From Desulfovibrio sp. TomC (GTDB lineage: Bacteria > Desulfobacterota > Desulfovibrionia > Desulfovibrionales > Desulfovibrionaceae), in NCBI RefSeq assembly GCF_000801335.2, contig NZ_JSEH01000007.1, positions 167,286 to 231,285 on the forward strand: 64,000 nt of DNA, in the 5' to 3' direction. How positions within the stretch are numbered: the first letter of the stretch is position 1; each line of letters begins with the position of its first letter. The position numbers were made by a program, and so were the translations under genes. Shown here in pieces: positions 19,080 through 27,930 of this stretch. The notes beneath the pieces were generated by a model. The model was given only the letters and a program-made list of their open reading frames with translations. It was not told the DNA's origin and ran no database searches.

Positions 19080-20723
19080 ATGAAAAGCAGACTGAAGAAC
19101 CTTTACAAATATTTGATTGAAAACAGGAAGCACGAAGTAAAAGGCTGGCATGACGCCTATCGCGAGTTTTATGGTCAGGTCGAACAAATCCGTGAACGAA
19201 TCAAATCAGGAGAAGGTTTGTCTCAAAGGGATGAGGCTTTCCTGAAGCAGCTCCTCTATGAAAAAAGTAACGGGATTGCTTCTCGCGGCCAGTCTGTTTT
19301 AAGCTACGAAAACTTCCAGTCATTCATCAAAGACAAGGATTTCTTATCCGCGCTGCAACAATTCATCCTGACTCCCAACAAAGCGTGCTTCAGAAAATTT
19401 GACGCCGCGTGGTCTGACCAAGGCAAGTCCAACAATCCAGTCCTTGTCAATCGTGTGGCGGCGGCCTGCACGCTCGAAGTTTCCACAACGGTCGATTCCG
19501 GTAAGTTCAATCAGGTCTTTAGCTGGCTTATACGTGAAGGAATTATCCGTGCATATCCTGCAGAAGAGGATCAAGACTGGTATTCAAAAAACACTTTTCT
19601 GCTGAAGATCATCAAAGATGAGTTCAACGATGAGCTTCTGGACGATAAAATGGATGTTTTTTATCTGAGTCAGTTTGTCTGGGTGCTCTATGAGAATCTT
19701 TCCAATCCATTCAGCCTAACAAAGCAAATCGTTAAATACGGTGCCCCTGGAACTGGAAAAACATACCAAGCTCGCCAGCAGACCTCTCTGCTGTTTGATA
19801 TCTGGAAAGAGGAGTTTGCTCCGAACAGTAAACTCACACATTCAAGCCAGATTGAGCTGGTACAATTCCATCCTTCTTTCAGTTATGAAGACTTCATGGA
19901 AGGCTTACGCCCTGTTCTGGATGGTAATGGAACCGCGCAACTGACGTTACAGAATGGTGTTTTCAAGAAATTTTGCAGAAACGCCGGAAAGTGGGAAATT
20001 GATGTTTGCAGCCTTGGTCTCAATCGGGACTGGGAATCAATCACGCTCGATGAGCTTCGGCCCTATAGAGAAAAGTTATCAGGTGCTCATTGGAAATACA
20101 TCTTCGAAATATCAGACTCGTCGAAGCTAGTATCCGAGGCTGTGCCACCATTCTTCTTTATAATCGATGAAGTAAACAGAGCCGAGTTGTCCCGGGTCTT
20201 TGGTGAACTGATGTATTGCCTGGAATATCGTGGCATCAAGGGCAGCGTCAAAACCCAGTATGCCAATTTGAATAATGATATTACCGGCATGCTTAAGACC
20301 GATCAGGGGTATCTATTCTTCATTCCAACAAACATTTATCTGATCGGAACGATGAACACCATTGACCGAAGCGTGGAAAGCTTTGATTTCGCTCTTCGAC
20401 GCAGATTCCGCTGGGAAGAAGTGACGCCGGATACAGGGCTATTGAGATATCACCTAAACCAGTTCTGCAAAACCTGGTTACCTCTGGCAGACAATCTTGA
20501 ACAACTGAACACCCAGATAGCCAAGGAACCATTGCTGGGCCATGATTATCAAATCGGTCATGCCTATTTGATGAACTTGAAGTATGCCACTAGCCTTACA
20601 GTCGCTGAGGCTAGAGAGCGTGTCTGGGATGATTGCCTCCGGCCTTTGCTGCAGGAATACCTACGCGGTACCGGCAAGGAGGCTGAACTCATCGGTTCTT
20701 TTGGAAAGGCATTCGGAGTTTAA
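19080..20723 (+). CDS. mcrB: McrB-like GTPase/AAA+ subunit of a type IV restriction system
   Basis: 547 residues; AGGAGA precedes the ATG. The C-terminal half is a McrB AAA+ motor: Walker A GAPGTGKTYQA (about 221-231), PFFFIIDEVNRAELSRVFGE as Walker B (about 357-376), and the McrB-specific LIGTMNTIDRSVESFDFALR sensor region. The first 210 residues form a separate N-terminal domain, probably the target-recognition part, which I cannot assign to a family. McrB translocates on GTP hydrolysis and recruits McrC to cut modified DNA. It is followed three bases later by mcrC. Confidence 0.92.
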   Translation: MKSRLKNLYKYLIENRKHEVKGWHDAYREFYGQVEQIRERIKSGEGLSQRDEAFLKQLLYEKSNGIASRGQSVLSYENFQSFIKDKDFLSALQQFILTPNKACFRKFDAAWSDQGKSNNPVLVNRVAAACTLEVSTTVDSGKFNQVFSWLIREGIIRAYPAEEDQDWYSKNTFLLKIIKDEFNDELLDDKMDVFYLSQFVWVLYENLSNPFSLTKQIVKYGAPGTGKTYQARQQTSLLFDIWKEEFAPNSKLTHSSQIELVQFHPSFSYEDFMEGLRPVLDGNGTAQLTLQNGVFKKFCRNAGKWEIDVCSLGLNRDWESITLDELRPYREKLSGAHWKYIFEISDSSKLVSEAVPPFFFIIDEVNRAELSRVFGELMYCLEYRGIKGSVKTQYANLNNDITGMLKTDQGYLFFIPTNIYLIGTMNTIDRSVESFDFALRRRFRWEEVTPDTGLLRYHLNQFCKTWLPLADNLEQLNTQIAKEPLLGHDYQIGHAYLMNLKYATSLTVAEARERVWDDCLRPLLQEYLRGTGKEAELIGSFGKAFGV

Positions 20724-20726
20724 ATC

Positions 20727-22169
20727 GTGTGGTTGTTCGATATCATAAAGAACGGAAATCTGGTCGATAACCAGTCCTATTTGGTCAGTCAAGGAATCTT
20801 GACCAATAGGCGTTTGGGGGAACCGATTGCCCTCAGCACCAAATCAAAAGGCCAGTGGACCTATCCTCATAACGACGAGTCTGCTATTTGGCATTTTTTG
20901 AATTCGGTTTCTCGTAATGTCGAAAAAACGCTGAATGACAACATTGCCAATACCCTAATCCTCTTCAATGATGAAGAGTACGAACACAATACCGACGGTT
21001 GCTTTATTGGTGTAACCGGCACCGACGCCAAAAACTTCACTCTCAACACTGGCAATCTGGTTGGGTTTGTTAAGCGTGGCGATTATTCCCTGAAGATCAG
21101 CTCCCGGTTTGGTGATGCTTTCCTCCGGTACATAATTTCCGATGCAGACGGGTTTCTTGAGCTGGAAAATATTGGTGGTGAAAGTCGCGCCGATGGATAT
21201 GAGTGGCTCCTTGCATATCTTTGGAATATCAAACTCAAGAGAGCTTACCGGCTGGGGTTGCCCAAAACCTACATGACAAAGAATGATCGGATTTCCCGTA
21301 TGCGTGGAACAATCGATGTAATTGACTACTTCCGGAACAACACCTCTGGAAAATATTTGTGTTCCTACCGTGAACACAGCTACGACAGCCCCGCGACCTC
21401 ACTTTTCATCAAAGCCTATGAGGCGGTTGAGCATTACTCCTTCTGTCAGCGTACAAGGAATGTCTACAATGCGTTTCTTGCCGCCAATCAGGGCGTGAAA
21501 AGATCCCGCCAGGAAATCTTGAGGACGCCGTATTTCACCAATCCCTTCTACAACGACTATAACGTGCTGATAGATTTGTCGAAGCAAGTTATCAGCCAAC
21601 AAAGTTCTGATTTCGACTCCCAGCATGATTCGAGCGCCTTCTTTTTCGATATATCGATGCTTTTCGAATTTTTCATACGGAAACTCATCAAACGAGATGG
21701 GGCCCGGCTGCTTAGCAAGTTCGAGCAACGCTATGAAATACCGGTAGGTGCTCTCGGCAGTTACATGCGCAAACTTGAACCGGACCTTGTTTTTGAGAGT
21801 GATGGCGGCCTTTACGTCTTTGATGTGAAGTATAAAGCCTTTGATCCACAATTCGGGGTCAAGCGTGAAGATATTTTCCAACTGCACACATACATAGGTC
21901 AGTATGGGAATGAAGCCACTATAAACGGGTGTGGTTTTATTTACCCAATATCGGAAAAAAGATGGATAGCACTTAATCTGGATAGATCACAAGGGCTAAT
22001 TTCAGATGCAATCCGGCAACAGGGCAAAGATATTCCATTTCATGTCCTTTTTTTAAAAGTTCCAGACAATACATCTTTTGATTTTAACAGGTTTATGAGC
22101 GAACAGTGTCGTATTTTTTTGGAGAATATACTTTTAATTACTCGGAGAAAAATGAAAGCTATGGCATAA
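20727..22169 (+). CDS. mcrC: McrC-like nuclease subunit of a type IV restriction system
   Basis: 480 residues from a GTG start with CGGAG upstream. An N-terminal beta-rich region binds McrB in known complexes. The C-terminal PD-(D/E)XK nuclease core is visible as LEPDLVFESDGGLYVFDVKYK (Asp at about residue 355, DVK at about 367-369). With McrB it should cleave methylated or hypermodified phage DNA. It is the last gene of a two-gene operon and the first cargo of the element. Confidence 0.92.
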   Translation: MWLFDIIKNGNLVDNQSYLVSQGILTNRRLGEPIALSTKSKGQWTYPHNDESAIWHFLNSVSRNVEKTLNDNIANTLILFNDEEYEHNTDGCFIGVTGTDAKNFTLNTGNLVGFVKRGDYSLKISSRFGDAFLRYIISDADGFLELENIGGESRADGYEWLLAYLWNIKLKRAYRLGLPKTYMTKNDRISRMRGTIDVIDYFRNNTSGKYLCSYREHSYDSPATSLFIKAYEAVEHYSFCQRTRNVYNAFLAANQGVKRSRQEILRTPYFTNPFYNDYNVLIDLSKQVISQQSSDFDSQHDSSAFFFDISMLFEFFIRKLIKRDGARLLSKFEQRYEIPVGALGSYMRKLEPDLVFESDGGLYVFDVKYKAFDPQFGVKREDIFQLHTYIGQYGNEATINGCGFIYPISEKRWIALNLDRSQGLISDAIRQQGKDIPFHVLFLKVPDNTSFDFNRFMSEQCRIFLENILLITRRKMKAMA

Positions 22170-22813
22170 TTAGAGTAGGTTACATCTCTGCCCAGAAACA
22201 GAACATGGCTGCATAACCTATACTTGCCAGGGGTGAGTCAGGCCCAGCCCCAGGGCGAAGATGTCTTCTGTACGTATTCTAGCCCTCTGTGAGGGTCGCT
22301 ACCCCTCGCCGGATGATAAGGTCAATTCCATTTCAAGCGTCGAAGAACCGCTAATTTACAGCAAATTTAGGATTTGACCGCGTGATAAGTAATCTTGTAA
22401 GATTTTAAAAAAGAGGTTATGCGTCCCCCTCAACAGCAGCAATTGATCGAATCTATTCTTGAAATTGTTATCCATAATTCTGGCGTCCTAGGGGACAGAC
22501 AAGTTACTGGATTTTTATCAATGACTGGAAATGGTTGCTGCTCAGGGTCGATCCTGAAGCCCCACTGGAGCTGATCACGGATATCAGGGGGCGGCCCCTT
22601 CTCGTCGCACCATTGTAACAGAAGACTTTTCAGTCGGTGCTTTTCAAATTCGCCGATCAGCGCGTGGTTGAAGCGAGATTAAGGGGTTCCCTGTTAGGTG
22701 AATTGGAGATAAGTAGAGAGGAGGTTTTGACGATTCTGAATTTCCGAGTCTATCCCGTTAGAGCTCTGCGCTGTGCAATACACGAGGGTCCGAATAAAGA
22801 CTTTAGGAATGAT
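22170..22813. other. Non-coding gap holding a DUF3024 gene relic
   Basis: About 640 bases. No intact gene is seen. The right part (22532-22657) is a decayed partial copy of the DUF3024 gene at 25066. The left part shows no feature I can name. Confidence 0.5.
22532..22657 (-). pseudogene. Truncated copy of the DUF3024 gene
   Basis: About 125 bases align closely with 25290-25415, including the shared blocks GAAGCCCCACTG, AGCTGATCACGGATAT, GGCGGCCCCTTCTCGTCGCA and CTTTTCAGTCGGTG. They represent the N-terminal third of the 25066-25419 gene. The rest of the gene is missing and the frame is disturbed. A plus-strand open frame starting at 22637 reads through this relic, which argues against that start for the next gene. 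Confidence 0.8.
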
Positions 22814-23881
22814 ATGATTGATAATTTCTATAAGCTTTTGATGAAATTCGGCGCGGCACGGTGGAAAAGCAATGATCTAACAATTTTTGATGTTTCTGGT
22901 TACCCTCACTATGAAAATGTATGCAGCAATATACTTTCTCATTATTTAAATCCTTACAATGACCATGGACTTGACGACCTTGTCTTGTCATCACTACTAA
23001 GACTTGCGTGGAGTGGTTATATCAAGCCTCGAAGCATAGACATATCAAGGGAGTATTCAACTAGCACAAACAAACGGATAGACATTTTAATTCAGGCAGA
23101 TAATTTTGTTGCGTGCATAGAAAACAAAATTTTTCATGAGTTGAATAACGATTTTGACGACTATCGCAGCACAACAGAGGCACTGTCACTCCCAGGCAAC
23201 AAAACTCCCATAACCATTATCCTGACTTTAAAACCATTAAGTAATGCCAGTATTTTTGGTTTTGTTAATATAACATATACAAGTCTCTGGAAAGAGGTCC
23301 GCGCAAAAATTGGATCTTACTCAACTGCTCGTCATACAAAGTGGAATATATATTTGTATGATTTTATGTCTGCAACAGAATCCTTAGCAGGAGGTTCTAT
23401 GGATTTAACGGAAGAAGATCGATTTTTTATAGAAAATGATGAAATTGCGGAACAGTTCGCTGAGGCAAGGAAGACTTTTTTGAACAAGCTCACAAAGCAG
23501 CTATCACTGTTTAGAGATATTATTAATAGCTCGAACAACCAACCTCTTGCAGCTTTTAAGCAATGGATATATCAGTCAAACTGTTTAGTTCACGACTGTA
23601 TTGTACATGGAATGAATATTTCTCTTGATTTGTATGTGTCGCCCAAGGGGTGGGAGTTGCAATTGTTCGGAAGGGACAATCCTGCCGTTAGTTATCTGGC
23701 TGGTCTTGTCAACAACTTAGATCCCATAATGCATATGACAACTGACAATAGATTTGTTTTGAAAAAATGGGAACTCGGAACCGATCATGACACTATTAAA
23801 GCCGAATTATTGGAATGGATGACATGGCTTATTGATTCTGACAGTGCTTCGTCTAATCAAGCGGCTATTTCTGTTAAATAA
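22814..23881 (+). CDS. PD-(D/E)XK nuclease family protein (PDDEXK_4-like)
   Basis: 355 residues from the ATG at 22814, which has TTAGGA just upstream; earlier codons of the frame overlap the DUF3024 relic. Near residue 38 is NILSHYLNPYNDHGL, followed by the nuclease core KRIDILIQADNFVACIENKI (Asp at about 95, ExK at about 107-109). This matches the PD-(D/E)XK superfamily proteins often found singly in defence islands. The C-terminal half is of unknown fold. The metallopeptidase-like gene starts 15 bases later, so the two are probably one operon. Confidence 0.75.
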   Translation: MIDNFYKLLMKFGAARWKSNDLTIFDVSGYPHYENVCSNILSHYLNPYNDHGLDDLVLSSLLRLAWSGYIKPRSIDISREYSTSTNKRIDILIQADNFVACIENKIFHELNNDFDDYRSTTEALSLPGNKTPITIILTLKPLSNASIFGFVNITYTSLWKEVRAKIGSYSTARHTKWNIYLYDFMSATESLAGGSMDLTEEDRFFIENDEIAEQFAEARKTFLNKLTKQLSLFRDIINSSNNQPLAAFKQWIYQSNCLVHDCIVHGMNISLDLYVSPKGWELQLFGRDNPAVSYLAGLVNNLDPIMHMTTDNRFVLKKWELGTDHDTIKAELLEWMTWLIDSDSASSNQAAISVK

Positions 23882-23895
23882 AAAAAGAGACTGAC

Positions 23896-24618
23896 ATGTC
23901 AATTACGAATACGATACTAGCTGAGATCAAAGTAGAGATTGACAAACTTGAAACTTCAGATTTAGGCATTGTCTATTTGCAGAAGCTTTCGGACGGCGGA
24001 AAATTTGCAGAACTACTCCACCAACCTGTAGACGTAACTGAAGAACCTGTCCTTGCAAGCGATATTTTTCTCGGCTCGTATACGAATATGCACAGTCCTG
24101 GCATAATTTCATTGTACAAGACGAATATTAAAGATTTTTTTTGGGAACTAGTTCGCAGATGCCTGACTCTTGGAGTGTCCTATATAACAAAGGAAGATTT
24201 GCAACGGATTTCAAACTTTGTTGTTTTTAAAACATATTACCATGAGATTTTCCATTTCAATTGTGACGTCCAGTGCCATCTATGGGGATACCGCCGTGAT
24301 CACTTGAGAGAGGAAGCTTTGGCTGTCGCTTACTCAAGGCTGCGAATTTATGACTTAAGAAACAACGCCAACTCTACTATTGGCAGAACAAATGGCGTCC
24401 TGTTTAATACCGCCTTCAAAGAAGCGTATCGGTACACCTCCCCAGGATATAGAGATTGGGTTTCTTTTCCAGACTGGATTACTTTGCGTCAAGAAATATT
24501 AGAATATTTTTGCCCTGCTGGTGCCAGCATGTTGCGGTCAAATGGCATTGATGTTGAAGGCATGCTTCTTGGTATGTTTATTGACGACCATGGATTTTTA
24601 GAACGATTATGTCCATAA
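23896..24618 (+). CDS. HExxH-motif (putative zinc metallopeptidase-like) protein
   Basis: 240 residues. The motif YYHEIFHFNCDVQCH sits at about residues 115-129, and REEALAVAYSRL about 20 residues later could supply the third metal ligand. This arrangement (HExxH followed by E-A-x-A) recalls gluzincins and ImmA/IrrE-like proteins, but no family was recognised. No signal peptide. It follows the PD-(D/E)XK gene closely and precedes a DUF6915-like gene. A protease partner of a nuclease would fit a regulated defence or toxin-activation module; that role is inference. Confidence 0.6.
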   Translation: MSITNTILAEIKVEIDKLETSDLGIVYLQKLSDGGKFAELLHQPVDVTEEPVLASDIFLGSYTNMHSPGIISLYKTNIKDFFWELVRRCLTLGVSYITKEDLQRISNFVVFKTYYHEIFHFNCDVQCHLWGYRRDHLREEALAVAYSRLRIYDLRNNANSTIGRTNGVLFNTAFKEAYRYTSPGYRDWVSFPDWITLRQEILEYFCPAGASMLRSNGIDVEGMLLGMFIDDHGFLERLCP

Positions 24619-24673
24619 GGTCTTCTAGTCAAAAAGGATGCTCGCCAACAAATGACTCTGCGCAGGTAATGGC

Positions 24674-24964
24674 ATGCCAACAATTGAAGAACATTGCAAA
24701 GAATCACTCCTTTTGTTTGGCAAAAATTTTGCGCGTGTCCACAGTTGGCTAGACGAATTCGCGGGAAAACATCCTTACGGCATGCGGCATAGAAAACTTA
24801 GACACCACGAAGCTGGAATCCAAGAAGTAATCGTATTGTTTGGCATTGAAGCTGGACCAGTCGCAAGACAACATATCGAAAGTGATTTACGTGAAGAAGG
24901 CTGGAAGCCAAATGATCCTTTCCCCAAGAATGAAAAAGATTATATTCGAATTGGCTTCTTCTGA
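24674..24964 (+). CDS. DUF6915-like small protein
   Basis: 96 residues. It carries the pattern I associate with DUF6915: PTIEEHCKESLLLFG at the start, VHSWLDEFAGKHPYGMRHRK, RHHEAGIQEVIVLFG, and AARQHI/DPFPKNEKDYIRIGFF at the end. The conserved His cluster (MRHRKLRHHE) suggests metal or nucleic-acid binding. Function is unknown. It is the third plus-strand gene of the cassette bounded by the two DUF3024 copies. Confidence 0.7.
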   Translation: MPTIEEHCKESLLLFGKNFARVHSWLDEFAGKHPYGMRHRKLRHHEAGIQEVIVLFGIEAGPVARQHIESDLREEGWKPNDPFPKNEKDYIRIGFF

Positions 24965-25065
24965 AATAATATATTTCGCTCGCCAAAGTCTACGTCTACA
25001 AGAAATCGTGGGACATGTCTTCGACCTTTCAATTTAAGCGGTTGTAAAAAATATAATTTCAACGT

Positions 25066-25419
25066 TTATCCAAAGAAACAATGAAACTCATCTTCTTTGA
25101 CAACTTTCAAAAAATCTTCAATCGTCTTCACATTCGGGCATGGGTCATACTTGGTCCAATTGCCTGTCCCGCGCATCCAGTAGACTTTCCAGGTCTTGGA
25201 AGTCTTCACATAGGCTGCTTTGGCAAGCTTGCTTTCAATTTTCCGGCTGGCGTCCATAAAATAGGGGCGGATTTCGAATAGCTCCACGGTTTGCTGTTCG
25301 GGGTCGATTCTGAAGCCCCACTGAAGCTGATCACGGATATTGGCCGGCGGCCCCTTCTCGTCGCAGAATTTCTTCAGGATGCTTTTCAGTCGGTGTTCTT
25401 CAAATTCGCTGATGGCCAT
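25066..25419 (-). CDS. DUF3024 family protein
   Basis: 117 residues from MAISEFEEHRLKSILKKF, with GAGGA before this ATG; an upstream in-frame ATG (25473) would add 18 residues not usual in the family. Typical DUF3024 blocks are PPANIRDQLQWGFRID, VELFEIRPYFMD, AKAAYVKTSKTWKVYWMR and EDEFHCFFG. Function is unknown, and members often sit beside restriction or mobile-element genes. A truncated second copy lies at 22532-22657, so a duplicated DUF3024 sequence brackets the three genes in between. Confidence 0.85.
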   Translation of the reverse strand: MAISEFEEHRLKSILKKFCDEKGPPANIRDQLQWGFRIDPEQQTVELFEIRPYFMDASRKIESKLAKAAYVKTSKTWKVYWMRGTGNWTKYDPCPNVKTIEDFLKVVKEDEFHCFFG

Positions 25420-25517
25420 TGGGTCCTCGAGGGTGATTAACTGCCCGCCTGAGATGATTTCTTTTGCCGGCAAAGAGCTTGATCTGCAAGATATCTTCTA
25501 AGCATGAACCCCATTTT

Positions 25518-25870
25518 CGTTATTCAGATGACCCTACTCCTTGGCATCGTTGGCGGACCCGATTTATCCGCAATCCCAAATCCCCCTGTCATCCGGTCCA
25601 CCCCACCCGTTTTGTCCCCCAAGTTTTTTCTGGCCGAGCGAGTAGCTATGTTTTTATCTGTATTTTCAGTGTGTTGAAAATTTTGAACGAATTTGAACGC
25701 GGGATTCGCGTGGATCTTCTGCGATTTAGGGTGGATGCGTCGAATGCGTCGAAATTTGAAATTTGGGGATGCCGGGGCGGGTTGGGCCGAGCGGGCGAAA
25801 TGAGCCGGGAAATGAGGGCGGGGCGAGGCTCTGCACAGTGCGCAGGCGTCTGCGCGTGTGGTAGAGGACG
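25518..25870. repeat. Long intergenic repeat, copy 2
   Basis: The counterpart of 18388-18700, in the same order and orientation: GTTGGCGGACCCGATTTATCCGC at the left, TTTGAACGAATTTGAACGCGG in the middle, GCGAAATGAGCCGGGAAATGAGGGC, and the palindrome GCGCAGGCGTCTGCGC (one mismatch) at 25840-25855. With copy 1 it brackets the McrBC and PD-(D/E)XK modules as direct repeats. Confidence 0.78.
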
Positions 25871-26314
25871 ATATTTTAGGGGTTTATAGGTGGTTGATCC
25901 ATATTATGTACTTGAAATTGACTTGCGGAAAGTGATATTGAAAACTTATGTGCAGTAAACTGAATCAGGATTAGGTTAATTTTGTAAATGGTCGTGCGCA
26001 TGTAAGCTAGATGCCAGGATTTTTTTGGGAGCCACTCAGTAACGGAATTGAGCACTAGATTCGTCCCCTTGGCGACGGCGATACCGTTTTTTGGGGGGCT
26101 ACTAGATAGCATTACAAGTATTTTTAGTTTCGGATACATGGCAGGAGCCACCCAATCTTCGGAAGATGTCTTCAGATTAAATAAGGTCTAATATCACAGC
26201 TGGCTAAGGGTATGATCTCTTTGTAGACCGGTGAAATAATAAATGCAAAAACATGCTGTTCTATTCCCCATAGCATTTATTTAATTGTCATTTAACTCCA
26301 ACAAGGCGCACAAC
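25871..26314. other. Non-coding AT-rich gap
   Basis: About 440 bases between the long repeat and the nucleotidyltransferase gene. No gene, RNA or clear repeat is visible. It should contain the promoter of the downstream pair. Confidence 0.35.
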
Positions 26315-26644
26315 ATGAACAGAGTGAATGACAACAACGACAAAATAATTTTTCTTCACAGAATTCGAAAAGATATTTGCGCAATCTACGGAACCAAAAT
26401 CCGGAATATTTTGGTTGTCGGATCTTATTGCATTAACAATGACGTTGAAGATCTTGACATAGCAATAATAGTGAACGACGATGTCGATTTTTATTCGTTT
26501 GTAAATGACATTTCTCCAATTATGGCAAAATACACTACTGATAACAATGTTCTTATAAATTTCTTTCCGATTCGGCATATCGATTTTGTCGAAACTCCTT
26601 CTCAATTCATAAGGAATATCCATAAGCATGGACACCAATATTGA
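26315..26644 (+). CDS. Minimal nucleotidyltransferase (MNT-like, antitoxin-type)
   Basis: 109 residues from the ATG at 26315; a TTG 30 bases upstream is an alternative. The nucleotidyltransferase core is ILVVGSYCINNDVEDLDIAI: GS followed after nine residues by DLD, the two metal-binding Asp residues. Its stop overlaps the next gene by 17 bases. Such pairs with a HEPN protein form MNT/HEPN toxin-antitoxin systems, where the MNT AMPylates the HEPN toxin. Confidence 0.68.
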   Translation: MNRVNDNNDKIIFLHRIRKDICAIYGTKIRNILVVGSYCINNDVEDLDIAIIVNDDVDFYSFVNDISPIMAKYTTDNNVLINFFPIRHIDFVETPSQFIRNIHKHGHQY

Positions 26645-26984
26645 TTTTAACAATAAATTAATAAAATCTCAATCGATGTGGGAGGCAGGTATTTGCCTTC
26701 TAGATTCTTCTTACTATCGTCAGGCGGCTATGCTATTCTGGTTTTCAATTAGGGATTGTATTTTTGAATATCTTGAAATGAAAAATACAGAATACGACAG
26801 CACGAGAAAAGCTTTGCTGGCTGTCATATCTGAGCCTGGCCTGTCAACAATCAGCTCTGAAATAATGTTTGTCTACTCGATAGGAACAATGACAGAGTGG
26901 GATGAAAATTTTTTTATTACCAAAGCCCAGCTTCTCGACTACATGAACAGATGTAGCCGCATAGCTATCACGCTCAAGCATTAG
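26628..26984 (+). CDS. HEPN-like helical protein, partner of the nucleotidyltransferase
   Basis: 118 residues, all-helical. The segment MWEAGICLLDSSYYRQAAML and the following FSIRDCIFEYLEM resemble the first two HEPN helices. The canonical RNase motif R-x4-6-H is not obvious; the only candidate is RIAITLKH at the extreme C-terminus. It overlaps the upstream nucleotidyltransferase gene, so the two are translationally coupled. It may be a HEPN RNase toxin or a non-catalytic HEPN substrate-binding protein. Confidence 0.55.
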   Translation: MDTNIDFNNKLIKSQSMWEAGICLLDSSYYRQAAMLFWFSIRDCIFEYLEMKNTEYDSTRKALLAVISEPGLSTISSEIMFVYSIGTMTEWDENFFITKAQLLDYMNRCSRIAITLKH

Positions 26985-27209
26985 ATTGACAAATAAATTA
27001 CTGTCAGGAAGCAATAGCACGCAAAAAAACTCCAGAAATAAATATCAACAGCTTAGTAAGCTGATTGAATTTTTGCAAGTTATGTTGCACATCCCGAGAT
27101 ATTGGTCATGGCTTTAAGTGGCGAGAAAACACTGATAAACTGAAGCTTTTATCCCTCGACAAAAGCAGCGCGACAAGACGTGAAAACGTGGCTATCGCTG
27201 GAGAAATCT

Positions 27210-27752
27210 ATGGTTTATGACAACAATCATTTCCAACACGTCTGTAAAGAAGTTAAGAGGCACTTAGAAGACAGTGAAATATCGAAATTGGCGCATTGGT
27301 ATGCTGCCACAGTGTACGATAGAAGGTATAAAATATGTATCGGATTGCCTGCTACTTTTTTTTCTATCATTATAACTTGGATGCTATCTGCGAATGTCCA
27401 AGATTACTTTAAATCAAACCCTGGTCAAAATACCTATATAATACAACTGCCATTATTATTAAGTCTTATTGTATCGATATTAAGTGGTCTAGGAACATTT
27501 TTAGACTTTCGTGAACTCGCTACAAAACATCGGACAGCTGCGGAAAATCTCCATAGCTTGTGGCGAGACTGCAAAAATTGGGAAACAGATTTTCCAGATG
27601 CAGAAATGTGTGAAAAGGCTGTGCAAACAATCCAATTATATAGAAAAAGACTAAATGAAATTAATCGTGACGCCCCACAAATCCCTAAATGGGCATGGAA
27701 AAGTGTTAACTCACAAAGGAAAGAAGGCTCAATAAACTATGCAAATGAATAA
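27210..27752 (+). CDS. SLATT-domain two-helix membrane protein
   Basis: 180 residues from the ATG at 27210 with GGAG eight bases upstream; a GTG at 27180 is an alternative. The SLATT fold is seen as a paired membrane hairpin, ICIGLPATFFSIIITWML and LPLLLSLIVSILSGLGTFL, followed by a helical tail beginning DFRELATKHRTAAENLHSL. SLATT proteins are predicted pore-forming effectors linked to nucleotide-signalling (SMODS/SLOG) defence systems. It lies 178 bases upstream of the CBASS operon and in the same direction, so it could be a second, membrane-acting effector or a separate gene. Confidence 0.75.
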   Translation: MVYDNNHFQHVCKEVKRHLEDSEISKLAHWYAATVYDRRYKICIGLPATFFSIIITWMLSANVQDYFKSNPGQNTYIIQLPLLLSLIVSILSGLGTFLDFRELATKHRTAAENLHSLWRDCKNWETDFPDAEMCEKAVQTIQLYRKRLNEINRDAPQIPKWAWKSVNSQRKEGSINYANE

Positions 27753-27930
27753 ATAGTTGCAGCCAAAAGACAAAACTACAATACATTCCTGTATACCTAT
27801 TTTGCGCCACGAATATTGTTGCAACTTAAAATTTAAGTTATGCCCACAAACACTCAACGCATACAAAGTGCCTGACTTGAGCGTTCGAAGTGATGTTTAG
27901 GATATTGCTTACACAGGAGATAGTTACAAA

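Noticed and set aside
22637..22813. N-terminal extension of the PD-(D/E)XK gene
   Set aside because: These codons lie in or just after the DUF3024 relic on the other strand, and the ATG at 22814 has a better ribosome site.
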